From the NCBI RefSeq assembly GCF_000333015.1, contig NZ_BANT01000002.1, forward strand, positions 124,001-188,000: a stretch of DNA of 64,000 bases. The letters run 5' to 3'. Positions within the stretch are counted from its first letter, which is position 1, and every line of letters starts with the position of its first letter. Below are positions 26,901 through 35,640 of this stretch, in pieces. The position numbers and the translations under genes were made by a program. The notes beneath the pieces were generated by a model that worked only from the letters and a program-made list of their open reading frames with translations, was not told the DNA's origin and did no database searches. The DNA is from Gordonia hirsuta DSM 44140 = NBRC 16056. Lineage in GTDB: Bacteria > Actinomycetota > Actinomycetes > Mycobacteriales > Mycobacteriaceae.

Positions 26901-27133
26901 CGCCGACACCGCAGCCGGCGGCTCGCCGCCCGCACGGTGACAGTCGCGTGGCCGGCAGCCCGGATGGGCCGACGGCCGGCGGCCCGGATACGACTGGCGC
27001 CCAGACGGCCGATGCTCAGACCTCTGGTGCCGACGCGACCGCTGCGCAGCAGGACTCAGCGGAGGCGGCTCCGAGGCGGGCCGCCACCGGGGCGGCGGGT
27101 AGCCTGGTGCCCGGCGAAAAGGAGCAGTCATGA
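23951..27133 (+). CDS. Fusion of an alpha/beta hydrolase and a degenerate acyl-CoA synthetase
   Basis: A 1,060-residue protein matching M. tuberculosis Rv1683, annotated as a bifunctional lipase/long-chain acyl-CoA synthase. Residues about 50-360 form an alpha/beta hydrolase with nucleophile elbow GGYSQGG near 142, an acid in FVGETDDIG and a histidine in PAGHFGLVVGS. Residues about 440-990 resemble an AMP-forming synthetase: PGEHIGVMMDPRPSALVVVA, then ADGSAILANIDGTKIGAMG, then FLGSESTMIRSADGVLFAEP. The nucleotide-binding motif normally read as YTSGTTG-x-PKG is replaced by LYSRVQSRLVRWSVTN, and the C-terminal lysine motif is unclear, so adenylation activity is doubtful. A Pro/Ala/Thr-rich tail of about 70 residues follows. 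The ATG at 23951 is chosen because GAGGAGG lies 8 nt upstream. Confidence 0.88.
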   Translation: MVGVPNIGGMVGRVVATAQNGLEVVRLGGFETGTEPAPFRIVETEKMYRLRRYFPEDPGDGFSHIILIPPMMVSANVYDVTRDNGAASILYRHGIIPWVIDFGSPDHEEGGMERTLTDHVMAISRVVDLVRGVVGRDVHLGGYSQGGMFAYQTAAYRRSAGIASVVTYGSPVDVLAALPLGVPANLAVPGAELLADKVFTRLWIPSWLARTGFQMADPVKTARSRISFLRKLHDRDALLPREDQRRFIEQEGWVAWSGPAIAELLKQFVVHNRMVSGGFVIDGEIVSLTEITSPVLAFVGETDDIGQPLAVRGIVNASPDADVYETLIPAGHFGLVVGSTAGRLSWPTTSQWIRWIDGEGERPETISPMSPPEKGGGSGISWTSRLTYGVGQVAGAGTVLTKELIDAVDSVQRTTRAVASESVRTVPRLFRLGQIQPSTRISLGKLMSENNRRTPDAELFLFENRVLTHDQVNTRIDNVVAGLIECGVRPGEHIGVMMDPRPSALVVVAALSRLGAVAVMLSSASDLAEMVTEAQVRVIVADPDHLDIASSVCGRVLVLGGGDARVIDRADGSSIVDMERIDPAQVRLPSWYRPDPGLAGDLAFILYSRVQSRLVRWSVTNHRFAMSAFGAAAAAGLSDHDTVYCLPPLHHASGLLTTLGATVAGRSRIALSTGVDVDRFQTEVRRYGVTVVSYTWSMLREVLHSPSFDPAQLSTVRLFMGSGLPTGLWADIHRELPRSKVLEFFATADGSAILANIDGTKIGAMGRPLPETNSVALAAYRTDLGQLEIDRDSGFVRAAETGEVGMLMAHAGQRYEAGGRVLRDVFRPHDRWEVSGLLFRRDVDGDLWFLGSESTMIRSADGVLFAEPIQQALARMPGIDQAVVYGVGEPGEQVAVAALTLRTGASSPTPTQLRVTLGELAATDRPHLIMVVRDIPVSESYRPMYADLVRRGIPKPGPKIWYRDAQGRYRRYTKSIVDSIDWSAPTPQPAARRPHGDSRVAGSPDGPTAGGPDTTGAQTADAQTSGADATAAQQDSAEAAPRRAATGAAGSLVPGEKEQS

Positions 27134-27354
27134 CCTCACGTGCAGAGCAGCTGGACCCCGTGGTGCGGGCGCGTCTGGTGTGCCCGCAAGACCTCGGCGA
27201 ACTGATCGATGCGGGAGACGAGCTGTACAACCCGCGGCTGCGGGTGGCCTATGCGATCGATGAACTGGGCATTCCCAACATGCTGATCGCCGACGCCCGC
27301 AAGGTCGGCGACGATGAACACCAGTTGCTGGCGGGCGAGAGCAAGGAGAAGTGA
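27130..27354 (+). CDS. Trm112-like small protein
   Basis: A 74-residue protein of the Trm112p-like (UPF0434) group, small folds that in other organisms support methyltransferases. It shows [15 protein letters not shown] near the N-terminus and [20 protein letters not shown], equivalent to the YPIxdGIPvML segment. Only one of the usual zinc cysteines (CP) remains, as in many bacterial members. It overlaps the preceding lipase/synthetase gene by 4 nt (ATGA) and the tyrS start follows by overlap, which mirrors the Rv1683-Rv1684 neighbourhood. The partner protein is unknown. Confidence 0.85.
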   Translation: MTSRAEQLDPVVRARLVCPQDLGELIDAGDELYNPRLRVAYAIDELGIPNMLIADARKVGDDEHQLLAGESKEK

Positions 27355-28652
27355 GCAGCCCGGTGACCGACATTCTCGAGGAACTGTCCTGGCGTGGCCT
27401 GATCGGCCAGTCCACCGACGAGCAGGCGCTGCGGGCAGCGCTGGCGGACGGGCCGTTGACCCTGTACGCGGGCTTCGATCCGACGGCCGCCAGTCTGCAC
27501 GCCGGACATCTGGTGCCGCTGCTGACGCTGCGCCGCTTCCAGCTGGCCGGACACCGGCCGATCGTGCTGTCCGGTGGTGCCACCGGGCTGATCGGCGACC
27601 CGCGCGACGTCGGTGAGCGCACGATGAACTCGGCCGACACCGTGGCCGGCTGGGCCGAGAAGATCGTCGGACAGCTGCGGCGCTTCGTCGATATCGACGA
27701 GGAAGCCGACGGGTCGGAGTCGACCGGCGCGATCCTGGTGAACAACCTGGACTGGACCCGTGACCTGACGGCGATCGACTTCCTGCGCGAGATCGGCAAA
27801 CACTTCTCGGTGAACGTGATGCTGGCGCGCGATACGGTCAAACGCCGGCTGGAATCGGACGGCATCAGCTACACCGAGTTCAGCTATCTGCTGCTGCAGT
27901 CGAACGATTACGTGCAGCTCTACCGCCGTTACGGCTGTCTGCTGCAGATCGGCGGCTCGGATCAGTGGGGCAATATCGTCGGCGGCGTGGACCTGGTTCG
28001 CAAGGTCGAGGGCGCCACCGCCCACGCGCTGACGGTGCCGCTGGTGACTTCCGCGGACGGCAAGAAGTTCGGCAAATCCACCGGTGGCGGCAGTCTGTGG
28101 CTCGACCCGGAGTTGACCTCCCCGTACGCCTGGTACCAGTACTTCGTGAACACGGCCGACGCCGACGTCGTCAAATTCCTCAAATGGTTCACGTTCCTGA
28201 GCCGGGAGGAGATCGACGAGCTCGCCCAGTCGGTGGCCGACAAACCCTTCCTGCGCGAGGCGCAGAAGCGGCTGGCCGCCGAGATGACGACGCTGATTCA
28301 CGGCGCCGAGCAGACGGCCGCGGTGGAACTGGCCAGCCAGGCGCTGTTCGGCCGGGCCGAACTCGACGGGCTCGACGAGGCCACGCTCGCGGCGGCCGTG
28401 GGTGAGACGACCGTCGCGCAGTATCCGGCCGGTGCCCGTCCGACGATGGTCGAGCTGCTGGTGGATGCGGGCCTGGAAACCAGTAACAAGGCGGCTCGAC
28501 GCGCCATCGAATCCGGTGGTGCCTATGTCAACAACGTCAAGGTCGCCGATGCGGACTGGACGCCCGGTGACGACGATCTGCTGCACGGCCGCTGGCTGGT
28601 GCTGCGGCGCGGCAAGAAGACCTTCGCCGGTGCCCGGTTCGGTGACGCATGA
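27351..28652 (+). CDS. tyrS: Tyrosyl-tRNA synthetase
   Basis: TyrS charges tRNA-Tyr. The 433-residue class I synthetase has the HIGH-type motif [14 protein letters not shown], the tyrosine-binding DPTAASL region, [18 protein letters not shown], and the KMSKS-type motif [12 protein letters not shown]-terminal S4 RNA-binding domain (about residues 365-430, with [18 protein letters not shown]) completes it. The GTG at 27351 overlaps the stop of the Trm112-like gene; AAGGAG is only 2 nt upstream of it, so the GTG at 27363 is a possible alternative. Expected length and gene neighbourhood. Confidence 0.96.
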   Translation: MSSPVTDILEELSWRGLIGQSTDEQALRAALADGPLTLYAGFDPTAASLHAGHLVPLLTLRRFQLAGHRPIVLSGGATGLIGDPRDVGERTMNSADTVAGWAEKIVGQLRRFVDIDEEADGSESTGAILVNNLDWTRDLTAIDFLREIGKHFSVNVMLARDTVKRRLESDGISYTEFSYLLLQSNDYVQLYRRYGCLLQIGGSDQWGNIVGGVDLVRKVEGATAHALTVPLVTSADGKKFGKSTGGGSLWLDPELTSPYAWYQYFVNTADADVVKFLKWFTFLSREEIDELAQSVADKPFLREAQKRLAAEMTTLIHGAEQTAAVELASQALFGRAELDGLDEATLAAAVGETTVAQYPAGARPTMVELLVDAGLETSNKAARRAIESGGAYVNNVKVADADWTPGDDDLLHGRWLVLRRGKKTFAGARFGDA

Positions 28653-30385
28653 GCGCAGAGACTGCACCGGAGATCCCGGACGGGGTCACCGCGAGCGACC
28701 TGGATCCCGAGGTGCGGCGGGATCTGCAAGGTCTGGACAAGGCCACCGCCGACCGGGTGGCCCGCCACCTGGTGGTGGTCGGTGACGTGCTGGCCGAGGA
28801 TCCGGAGCTGGCCCTGGCACACGCCCGCGCCGCCCGTGCGCGCGCGGCGCGCGTCGGTGTGGTCCGGGAGACCGCCGGGATCGCCGCCTACTACGCCGGA
28901 CAGTGGCAGGAAGCGCTGTCGGAGCTGCGGGCGGCCCGCCGCATCTCCGGGGACGGCGATGCGCTGCTGCCGCTGATCGCCGACAGCGAGCGGGGACTGG
29001 GCCGGCCCGAGCGTGCGATCGAGGTCGCGCAGAGTCCGCAGGGACAAGCGCTGACCGGCGAGGAAGCCGTCGAACTGGCCATCGTCGAAGCCGGTGCACA
29101 CCAGGATCTGGGTGACCTGGAAGCGGCCGTGCGGGTGCTCGAAGGGCAGGATCTGCGGGCCGGCCGCACCGGCACCGAGGCTGCGCGGCTGTTCAGCGCC
29201 TATGCCGGCGCCCTGCTGCAGGCGGGGCGCCGTCCCGAAGCACTCACCTGGTACCAGAACGCGGCCGCGGCCGATATCGACGATGCCACCGACGCCGAAT
29301 TCGTCTTGCAGGAGTTGCTCTCGGAGGTGCCGCCGGAACAGGCGGTGACCGAGCCGGTACCCACCGACTCGCAGACCGCCGATGCGGCACCGCTGCCGGT
29401 CGTCTACGACGCACTGTTCTTCGATCTGGACGGCACCTTGTATCAGGGGTATACGCCGCTGCCGGGTGCCCGGGAGCTGGTCGCCGAGCATGCGGCGACG
29501 TCGTACTACGTGACCAACAACGCCAGCCGGTCGGCCGCCCAGGTGGTCGATCATCTGGCCGAACTCGGTTTTGCCGCCACTCCGCAGCAGGTGATCACCA
29601 GCGCCCAGGTCGGTGCGGCGCTGGCTGCCGACCGGTTGCCGCCGGGCAGCAAGATCCTGGTGGTCGGCGCCCCGGCGCTGCGCGAACTGGTCGCCGAGGC
29701 GGGTCTGGTGCCGGTCGATTCGGCCGACGATCGCCCCGCCGCAGTGATCCAGGGACACTCGCCCGAGACCGGCTGGGCTCAGCTCTCGGAGGCGGCGCTG
29801 GCGATCCGGAACGGAGCGCTGTGGATCGCCACCAACACCGACACCACATTGCCGACCGAGCGGGGTCTGCTGGTGGGTAACGGCTCGATGGTCGCCGCGG
29901 TGGCCTCGGCGACCGAGGAGCTTCCGCAGGTCGCCGGAAAGCCGGCGGCACCCATCATGAGAGAAGCGCTGGCGCGCAGTAACTCTCGTCGACCGTTGAT
30001 GATCGGGGACCGGCTCGACACCGATATCGAGGGCGCCGATGCCGTCGGTATCGACTCCCTGCTGGTACTCACCGGTGTCACCACCGCGCGCGCACTGCTG
30101 GCCGCCCCGCCGCACCAACGGCCCACCCATGTGGTCGGCGCGCTGACGGGCCTGGACCGTCCCGCCGAGGTGCTGCGGATCGGTCCGCAGCGCGATTGGC
30201 AGATCAGCGTGCACGAGAACCGCGTCACCGCCGAACCCCGCGGGGACGCCGATCCGGCGGCACTGCTGCCGGCACTGGCCAATGCGGTGTGGACGGCCGA
30301 GGTCGGCGAGCTGGATCTGCGGATCTCCTCGCCGGCGGCCGCCGCCACCGAACTGCTCGACGACCTGGGACTGGGGTCCCGGTGA
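28649..30385 (+). CDS. Fusion of a TPR-like domain and a HAD phosphatase (Rv1691-Rv1692 type)
   Basis: A 578-residue protein in two parts. Residues about 20-235 are helical, TPR-like repeats ([37 protein letters not shown]). From about 252 there is a NagD-type HAD phosphatase with the nucleophile motif [11 protein letters not shown], the TNN motif in [10 protein letters not shown], and [20 protein letters not shown]. In M. tuberculosis the two parts are separate neighbours: Rv1691 (TPR) and Rv1692, reported as a glycerol-3-phosphate phosphatase that recycles glycerophospholipid polar heads. Here they form one open frame with no internal stop. It overlaps tyrS by 4 nt. A C-terminal domain of about 75 residues follows the HAD core. 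Confidence 0.88.
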   Translation: MSAETAPEIPDGVTASDLDPEVRRDLQGLDKATADRVARHLVVVGDVLAEDPELALAHARAARARAARVGVVRETAGIAAYYAGQWQEALSELRAARRISGDGDALLPLIADSERGLGRPERAIEVAQSPQGQALTGEEAVELAIVEAGAHQDLGDLEAAVRVLEGQDLRAGRTGTEAARLFSAYAGALLQAGRRPEALTWYQNAAAADIDDATDAEFVLQELLSEVPPEQAVTEPVPTDSQTADAAPLPVVYDALFFDLDGTLYQGYTPLPGARELVAEHAATSYYVTNNASRSAAQVVDHLAELGFAATPQQVITSAQVGAALAADRLPPGSKILVVGAPALRELVAEAGLVPVDSADDRPAAVIQGHSPETGWAQLSEAALAIRNGALWIATNTDTTLPTERGLLVGNGSMVAAVASATEELPQVAGKPAAPIMREALARSNSRRPLMIGDRLDTDIEGADAVGIDSLLVLTGVTTARALLAAPPHQRPTHVVGALTGLDRPAEVLRIGPQRDWQISVHENRVTAEPRGDADPAALLPALANAVWTAEVGELDLRISSPAAAATELLDDLGLGSR

Positions 30386-30630
30386 CCGGCGCTCAGAACC
30401 GTCCGGCAGCGCCCTCACCGTCGGCGATGGCCGCTCAGGCCGCCCGCCTCTCCGGTGACTTCGGTGATCCGGCCGACCACCCGGCGACCGGTCAGGTGCG
30501 CGAGCTCCTCGATCAGGTGATCGCGATCCGGGAGGCCACCGACGGCGAGTTCGACCTGCCGTCCCTGGCGAAGCGAGCCGAACTGCTGGCGGCGGCACAC
30601 GACACGCTGGCCGCGGCGCTGGAAGACTGA
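30382..30630 (+). CDS. Small conserved protein between the phosphatase and tlyA
   Basis: An 82-residue protein starting with GTG at 30382 (GTGA overlap with the upstream stop) and ending in a TGATG overlap with tlyA. The N-terminal 20 residues are Ala/Pro-rich. The rest is helical, with QVRELLDQVIAIREATDGE and SLAKRAELLAAAHDTLAAAL. M. tuberculosis has a short gene (Rv1693) in the same slot. No motif suggests a function; the overlapping layout implies translation coupled to tlyA. Both open-frame boundaries are fixed by its neighbours, which makes it likely to be real. Confidence 0.8.
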   Translation: MTGAQNRPAAPSPSAMAAQAARLSGDFGDPADHPATGQVRELLDQVIAIREATDGEFDLPSLAKRAELLAAAHDTLAAALED

Positions 30631-31460
30631 TGGCCGCGCGTGCACGGCTCGATGCCGAACTGGTGCGTCGCGGGCTCGCCCGCTCGCGCGAGCAGGCGCG
30701 GGCCCTGATCGATGCGGGCCAGGTCAAGGTCAACGGCACCGTAGCCACCAAGGCAGCGACCAATGTGGCCAAAGACACACCGGTGCTGGTGATCGAGAAC
30801 GACGGCGACGACTGGGCCTCGCGGGGGGCGTACAAGCTCCTGGGGGCGCTGGCCGCATTCGAACCGCTCGGGGTGAGTGTGGCCGGCAAACGCTGCCTGG
30901 ATGCGGGAGCCTCGACCGGTGGTTTCACCGATGTCCTGCTGCGCGCCGGTGCTGCCGGGGTGGAGGCCGTCGACGTCGGCTACGGGCAGTTGGTGTGGCG
31001 CCTGCAGTCGCACGATCGGGTGCATGTGCACGACCGCACCAACGTCCGGCATCTGACCCCGGAGATGATCGGCGGTCCGGTGGACCTGATCGTCTCGGAT
31101 CTTTCGTTCATCTCGTTGAAGTTGGTGCTGCCGGCTCTGGCGAGCTGTCTGCGTCCCGGCGGCTATGCGATGCCGATGGTGAAACCGCAGTTCGAAGTGG
31201 GCAAGGACCGGGTCGGCGCCGGCGGGGTGGTCCGTGATCGCGCACTGCGCGTCGAAGCGGTCGCCGAGGTCGCCGCGACGGCTGCTGAGCTGGGCCTGGT
31301 GACGCTGGCGGTCGAGGCGAGCCCGCTGCCCGGGCCCAGCGGCAACGTCGAGTACTTCCTGCTGCTGCATCGGCCGCAGGACCACCGTGCCGGGACGCTG
31401 TCGGAGGCGAACGATACCGTGGAGATGATCACTGCGGCCGTGGCACGCGGGCCGCAGTGA
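30630..31460 (+). CDS. tlyA: TlyA-type 16S/23S rRNA 2'-O-methyltransferase
   Basis: TlyA methylates C1409 of 16S and C1920 of 23S rRNA in mycobacteria; its loss gives capreomycin resistance. The 276-residue product has an N-terminal S4 RNA-binding domain (LVRRGLARSREQARALIDAG) and an FtsJ/RrmJ-like methyltransferase domain. The SAM motif is RCLDAGASTGGFTDVLLRAG, with catalytic Lys/Asp residues near IVSDLSFISLKLV and MVKPQFEVGKDRV, and a final PLPGPSGNVEYFLLL. ATG overlaps the upstream stop by 1 nt. Context (TPR-HAD, tlyA, NAD kinase, recN) matches M. tuberculosis. Confidence 0.94.
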   Translation: MAARARLDAELVRRGLARSREQARALIDAGQVKVNGTVATKAATNVAKDTPVLVIENDGDDWASRGAYKLLGALAAFEPLGVSVAGKRCLDAGASTGGFTDVLLRAGAAGVEAVDVGYGQLVWRLQSHDRVHVHDRTNVRHLTPEMIGGPVDLIVSDLSFISLKLVLPALASCLRPGGYAMPMVKPQFEVGKDRVGAGGVVRDRALRVEAVAEVAATAAELGLVTLAVEASPLPGPSGNVEYFLLLHRPQDHRAGTLSEANDTVEMITAAVARGPQ

Positions 31461-31572
31461 AGAACCACAGTGGTGAACAGCAGTGCTGGACTGCGGGCAC
31501 GACCCGCAGTGAGTCGCCCCGGTGACCCCACCGAGGCAGCGGCCACCGGCGCCGGAAAGGGAGGAAACGACG

Positions 31573-32523
31573 ATGCAGCCGCGCACCTTCCTCGTCGTCG
31601 CACATACCGGACGCGATGTGGTGACCGACACCCTGGAGGCGGTCGGCCGCCGATGTGCCCAGGCCGGTATCACGCTGCGGGTTCTGGAACACGACACCCG
31701 GCTGCCGTCGGAGACACAGGAGTACGTCTGGCATCCGCTCGACCCTGATCAGCTGCGGGCCACCGGGGTGGACGTCGAAGTGGTCAGCGCCGGCCCGGAG
31801 GCCGCGGTCGGCTGCGAAGTGGTTCTGGTCCTCGGCGGTGACGGCACCTTCCTGCGGGCAGCCGAACTGGCCTACCCGGCCCAGGTTCCGCTGCTCGGGG
31901 TGAATCTGGGACACATCGGATTCCTGGCCGAATCCGAAGCCAATGCGATCGAGCAGGTGATGGATTTGCTGATCGCCCAGGAGTACCGCGTCGTCGAACG
32001 CATGGTGCTCGATGTGACGGTGCTCGACATCGCCAGCGGTACCCCGTGCGGGCACAGCTGGGCGCTCAACGAGGTCTCGGTGGCCAATCGTTCGCACAAC
32101 GGTGTGCTGGAGCTGGTGACCGAGGTGGACGGCCGGCCGGTGTCGGCGTTCGGCGCCGATGGTCTGCTGATCTCCACACCGACCGGCTCGACCGCGTACG
32201 CCTTCTCGGCCGGCGGTCCGGTGATGTGGCCCGATCTGGAAGCGATCCTGGTGGTGCCCAACAACGCTCATGCGCTGTTCGCCCGCCCCCTGGTCACCAG
32301 CCCCCGGTCCAAGATCGCCGTCGAAGTCGATGCTCACGGGCGGCCCGCCGTGGCATTGTGCGACGGCCGCCGGATCCTGGAGGTGCCCGCGGGTGCGCGG
32401 CTGGAGGCCAAGCGCGCCGAGAACAAACTGCGTTGGATCCGCATCAACTCCGAGCCGTTCACCGATCGGCTGGTGACCAAATTCGCCCTACCGGTGACCG
32501 GCTGGCGCGGGAAGCGAGGCTGA
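31573..32523 (+). CDS. nadK: NAD kinase
   Basis: NadK (PpnK) phosphorylates NAD to NADP using ATP or, in mycobacteria, polyphosphate. The 316-residue product shows the GGDG motif in [16 protein letters not shown], the NE motif in [15 protein letters not shown], and [15 protein letters not shown]. The C-terminal SNTSR-like region is at [16 protein letters not shown]. The ATG at 31573 follows AGGGAGGA (about 31557-31564); the in-frame ATG-like start at 31522 has no ribosome site and would add a polar leader. It lies 112 bp after tlyA and 3 bp before recN. Confidence 0.95.
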   Translation: MQPRTFLVVAHTGRDVVTDTLEAVGRRCAQAGITLRVLEHDTRLPSETQEYVWHPLDPDQLRATGVDVEVVSAGPEAAVGCEVVLVLGGDGTFLRAAELAYPAQVPLLGVNLGHIGFLAESEANAIEQVMDLLIAQEYRVVERMVLDVTVLDIASGTPCGHSWALNEVSVANRSHNGVLELVTEVDGRPVSAFGADGLLISTPTGSTAYAFSAGGPVMWPDLEAILVVPNNAHALFARPLVTSPRSKIAVEVDAHGRPAVALCDGRRILEVPAGARLEAKRAENKLRWIRINSEPFTDRLVTKFALPVTGWRGKRG

Positions 32524-32526
32524 TCG

Positions 32527-34287
32527 GTGCTCGAAGAACTCTCGATCCACGGTCTGGGTGTTCTGGAGTCGGCATCGGCGGAGTTTTCGCCGGGTTTCAC
32601 CGTGCTGACCGGCGAAACCGGTGCCGGCAAAACGATGATCGTGACCAGTCTGCGGCTGCTGTCCGGGGCACGTGCCGATGCGGGCCGGGTCCGGACCGGG
32701 GACGATCGGGCCGTGGTGGAAGGCCGGTTCCGGCTGCCCGCGGCGGACCAGCGTCCGCCGAAACTGGACGAGGTGATCGAGGCGACCGGGGCGCAGCTGG
32801 ACGATGACGACACCGTCATCGCAGCGCGAACGGTCAGCGCCGATGGCCGCTCACGTGCTCACCTGGGTGGTCGTTCGGTTCCGGCGGCGACCCTGGGCGA
32901 GCTCACCGGGGAACTGCTGGCGATCCACGGTCAGAACGATCAGCTTCGGCTCGCCCGGCCCGATCAGCAGCGCGCGGCCCTGGACCGGTTCGCCGGCACC
33001 AAGGCAGCCGATCTGCTGGTGCGCTATCGCACGGCGCGCACGGCCTGGGTGAACACCCTCGATGAGCTGGACCGGCGGCGAAACGATTCCCGGGAGCTGG
33101 CTCAAGAAGCCGACCGGCTGCGCTTCGGCCTCGAGGAGATCGACGCGGTGGCCCCCGAACCCGGGGAAGACGACGACCTGGTCGCCACCATCCGTCGGCT
33201 GACCGATCTGGAGGATCTGCGGACGGCGGCGGCCGGAGCGCACGGTCACCTCGCCGGGGACGGCGGGATGAACGGGAGCGTCATCGAAAGCCTGGGGACG
33301 GTGCGGTCCCTGCTGGAGGGGGCCGACGACGCCGCCCTGCGCGAGTTGCTGCCGCGAGTGGCCGAGGCCCTGGTGGTGGTCAACGATCTGAGCGATGAGC
33401 TGTCCGGATACCTGGCCGGACTGCCCGGGGATGCCCACGATCTGGACGGGCTGCTGACCCGGCAGGGCGAGCTGAAACTCCTGACCCGCAAATACGCCGC
33501 CGATATCGACGGGGTGCTGGCGTGGGCCGCCGAGGCGCGCAGCCGCCTGGCCCGGATCGAGGATCCGGAGGGCTCCGTCGAAGAGCTTGAAGTGCGGGCA
33601 CAGAGCGAAGGGGAGAAGGTCGCCGGACTGGCGGCGAAACTCCACAAGGTTCGGGTGACCGCGGCGAAGCAGCTGGGCAGCAAGGTCTCGGCCGAACTGG
33701 CCGGCCTGGCGATGGGTGGCAGTGAACTGGCGGTGACCGTCGAGCTCAGTCCGGCCGAGGACGACCGGCTGGCGATCACCGTCGACGGGCAGCGGGCTCA
33801 CGCCGGCGGTGACGGTGCCGATCGGGTGGAGTTCGGGCTGGTCGCTCATCAGGGCGCCCGGCCGTTGCCGATCGCTAAATCGGCCTCCGGTGGTGAACTG
33901 TCGCGCGTGATGCTGGCGCTGGAGGTGGTGCTGGCCGAACCGGATGCGGGCGGGGTGATGGTCTTCGACGAGGTGGACGCCGGTGTCGGCGGTGGGGCCG
34001 CGGTGCAGATCGGTGCCCGCCTGGCGCGGCTGGCGCGCCGGCACCAGGTGATCGTCGTGACCCACCTGCCGCAGGTGGCCGCCTTCGCCGACAACCATCT
34101 GGTGATCGGCAAGACCGGTGGCGGCACTGTGGGCGCGCAGACCTCGACCCTGACCACCCTCGACCGTGCCGAGCGGGTGGCCGAGTTGGCGCGCATGCTG
34201 GCCGGACTCGGCGACAGCGATACCGGCCGCGCGCACGCCGAAGAACTGCTGGAGACCGCCGAGGCCGCACGCGCCGCCGCCGACTGA
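32527..34287 (+). CDS. recN: DNA repair protein RecN
   Basis: RecN is an SMC-like ATPase acting at double-strand breaks. The 586-residue protein has Walker A GETGAGKTMIVTSLRLLSG near residue 33, a long coiled-coil middle (about 150-390, rich in Arg/Glu/Leu heptads), the signature ASGGELSRVMLALEVV near 455 and Walker B VMVFDEVDAGVGGGAA near 480. GTG at 32527 follows nadK by 3 nt, so the two are likely co-transcribed, as in many actinobacteria. Expected length. Confidence 0.95.
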   Translation: MLEELSIHGLGVLESASAEFSPGFTVLTGETGAGKTMIVTSLRLLSGARADAGRVRTGDDRAVVEGRFRLPAADQRPPKLDEVIEATGAQLDDDDTVIAARTVSADGRSRAHLGGRSVPAATLGELTGELLAIHGQNDQLRLARPDQQRAALDRFAGTKAADLLVRYRTARTAWVNTLDELDRRRNDSRELAQEADRLRFGLEEIDAVAPEPGEDDDLVATIRRLTDLEDLRTAAAGAHGHLAGDGGMNGSVIESLGTVRSLLEGADDAALRELLPRVAEALVVVNDLSDELSGYLAGLPGDAHDLDGLLTRQGELKLLTRKYAADIDGVLAWAAEARSRLARIEDPEGSVEELEVRAQSEGEKVAGLAAKLHKVRVTAAKQLGSKVSAELAGLAMGGSELAVTVELSPAEDDRLAITVDGQRAHAGGDGADRVEFGLVAHQGARPLPIAKSASGGELSRVMLALEVVLAEPDAGGVMVFDEVDAGVGGGAAVQIGARLARLARRHQVIVVTHLPQVAAFADNHLVIGKTGGGTVGAQTSTLTTLDRAERVAELARMLAGLGDSDTGRAHAEELLETAEAARAAAD

Positions 34288-34449
34288 ACCCAGCCGACTA
34301 CAGTCCAGCCGACTGAACCGGAGACTGTGACGGTCGTGACTGCCGTGATGTGAGGGGATTGCGTTGTTTGTGTTCTCTCTGTGGCAAAAGTTGCGGTTGT
34401 TACGGCGCGCCTCCGTGTGATCTTGCTCGCGGCGGCCCACTATCGGGCC

Positions 34450-35640
34450 ATGAGGATGCCAGCTCTGCTCAGCCGCCGCACCGACGATCTGCCCGGGACC
34501 ACCGGAATCGCGCGGATCGACAAGAAGACCAAACGTCTGCTCGATCGGGTCAGTGCCGGCGATGTGGTGATCCTCGACGAGGCGGATCTGGACCGGCTCA
34601 CCGCCGATGTCCTGGTGCAGGCCGAGGTGGTCGCGGTGGTCAACGCCGCCCCGTCGATCACCGGCCGCTATCCGAACCTGGGACCGGAGGTGCTCGCCGC
34701 CAGCGGTATCCCGCTGCTCGATGCGGTGGGCCCGGAGGTCTTCGCCCGGGTCAAGGAGGGCGCCAAGGTGCGCCTGCACGACAACCGCCTGTACATCGGA
34801 GACCGGGTCGTGGCCCGCGGCACCGAGCTCGACGAACGCGCCGTCGCCGACCGGATGCTCGAGGCGAAGACCGGGCTGGTGGATCACCTCGAGGCCTTCT
34901 CCGGCAACTCGATCGAGTTCATCCGCAGCGAATCCCCGCTGCTGATCGACGGTGTCGGCGTTCCCGAACTGACCGTGAACCTGGAGGGCCGCCACGTGGT
35001 GGTGGTCGGAGACGGTTCGGACCGGGTCGCCGACCTCAAGGCGCTCAAACCGTTCATCAAGGAGTACCGGCCGGTCATGATCGGCGTCGGGATCGGCGCC
35101 GACACCCTGCGCAAGGCCGGCTACCGGCCGGCGGTGATCGTGGGCGATCCCGACGAGATCGCCACCGACACCCTCAAGTGCGGTGCCGAGGTGGTGCTGC
35201 CGGCCGATCCGGACGGCCATGCCGCCGGTCTGGAACGCATCCAGGACCTGGGGATCGGGGCCACCACGTTCCCGGCCGTCGGCTGCGCCGGCGATCTGGC
35301 GCTGCTGCTCGCCGATTTCCACGGTGCCGATCTGATCGTCACCGTCGGGCTGGGCGGGGACATGAACGACTTCTTCGACCGCAGCCGCCGCGACCAGATT
35401 CCGTCGACCTTCCTGACCCGGCTCAAGGTGGGGCAGAAGCTCGTCGACGCGAAGGCCGTATCGACGCTGTATCGCAGCCGGGTCGGCGGCGCGGTGATCG
35501 CTGCGCTGCTGCTGGCTGCCCTGCTGGTGCTGATCGTCGCCCTGGTTCTCACCTCCGGTGACAGCGGGATGGCCGACTGGTTCAGCGGCCAGTGGGAGAC
35601 GGTCACCGGCTGGTTCAGCGGACTGGGGACCACCGGCTGA
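34450..35640 (+). CDS. steA: SteA-like septum protein (Rv1697 family)
   Basis: A 396-residue protein matching Rv1697/SteA, which in Corynebacterium works with SteB in daughter-cell separation and has a thiamin-pyrophosphokinase-like fold. Conserved segments are VVNAAPSITGRYPNLGPEVL, NSIEFIRSESPLLIDG, KPFIKEYRPVMIGVG and IVGDPDEIATDTLKCGAEVV. One membrane span lies near the C-terminus (about residues 345-365), followed by a Trp-rich tail. The ATG at 34450 aligns with the mycobacterial start (MRM-ALLSR), and CACTAT stands 6 nt upstream, suggesting a leaderless start; an upstream start at 34381 looks like untranslated DNA. It overlaps steB (TGATG). Confidence 0.9.
   Translation: MRMPALLSRRTDDLPGTTGIARIDKKTKRLLDRVSAGDVVILDEADLDRLTADVLVQAEVVAVVNAAPSITGRYPNLGPEVLAASGIPLLDAVGPEVFARVKEGAKVRLHDNRLYIGDRVVARGTELDERAVADRMLEAKTGLVDHLEAFSGNSIEFIRSESPLLIDGVGVPELTVNLEGRHVVVVGDGSDRVADLKALKPFIKEYRPVMIGVGIGADTLRKAGYRPAVIVGDPDEIATDTLKCGAEVVLPADPDGHAAGLERIQDLGIGATTFPAVGCAGDLALLLADFHGADLIVTVGLGGDMNDFFDRSRRDQIPSTFLTRLKVGQKLVDAKAVSTLYRSRVGGAVIAALLLAALLVLIVALVLTSGDSGMADWFSGQWETVTGWFSGLGTTG

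Noticed and set aside
23909-26935. A 1,008-residue minus-strand open frame
   Set aside because: Antisense shadow of the lipase/synthetase gene, caused by high GC; rich in His/Arg/Gln without motifs.
34290-34449. Small gene between recN and steA, or an upstream steA start at 34381
   Set aside because: The extension does not align with known SteA starts and the region contains short CAGCCGACT repeats and AT-rich promoter-like sequence.
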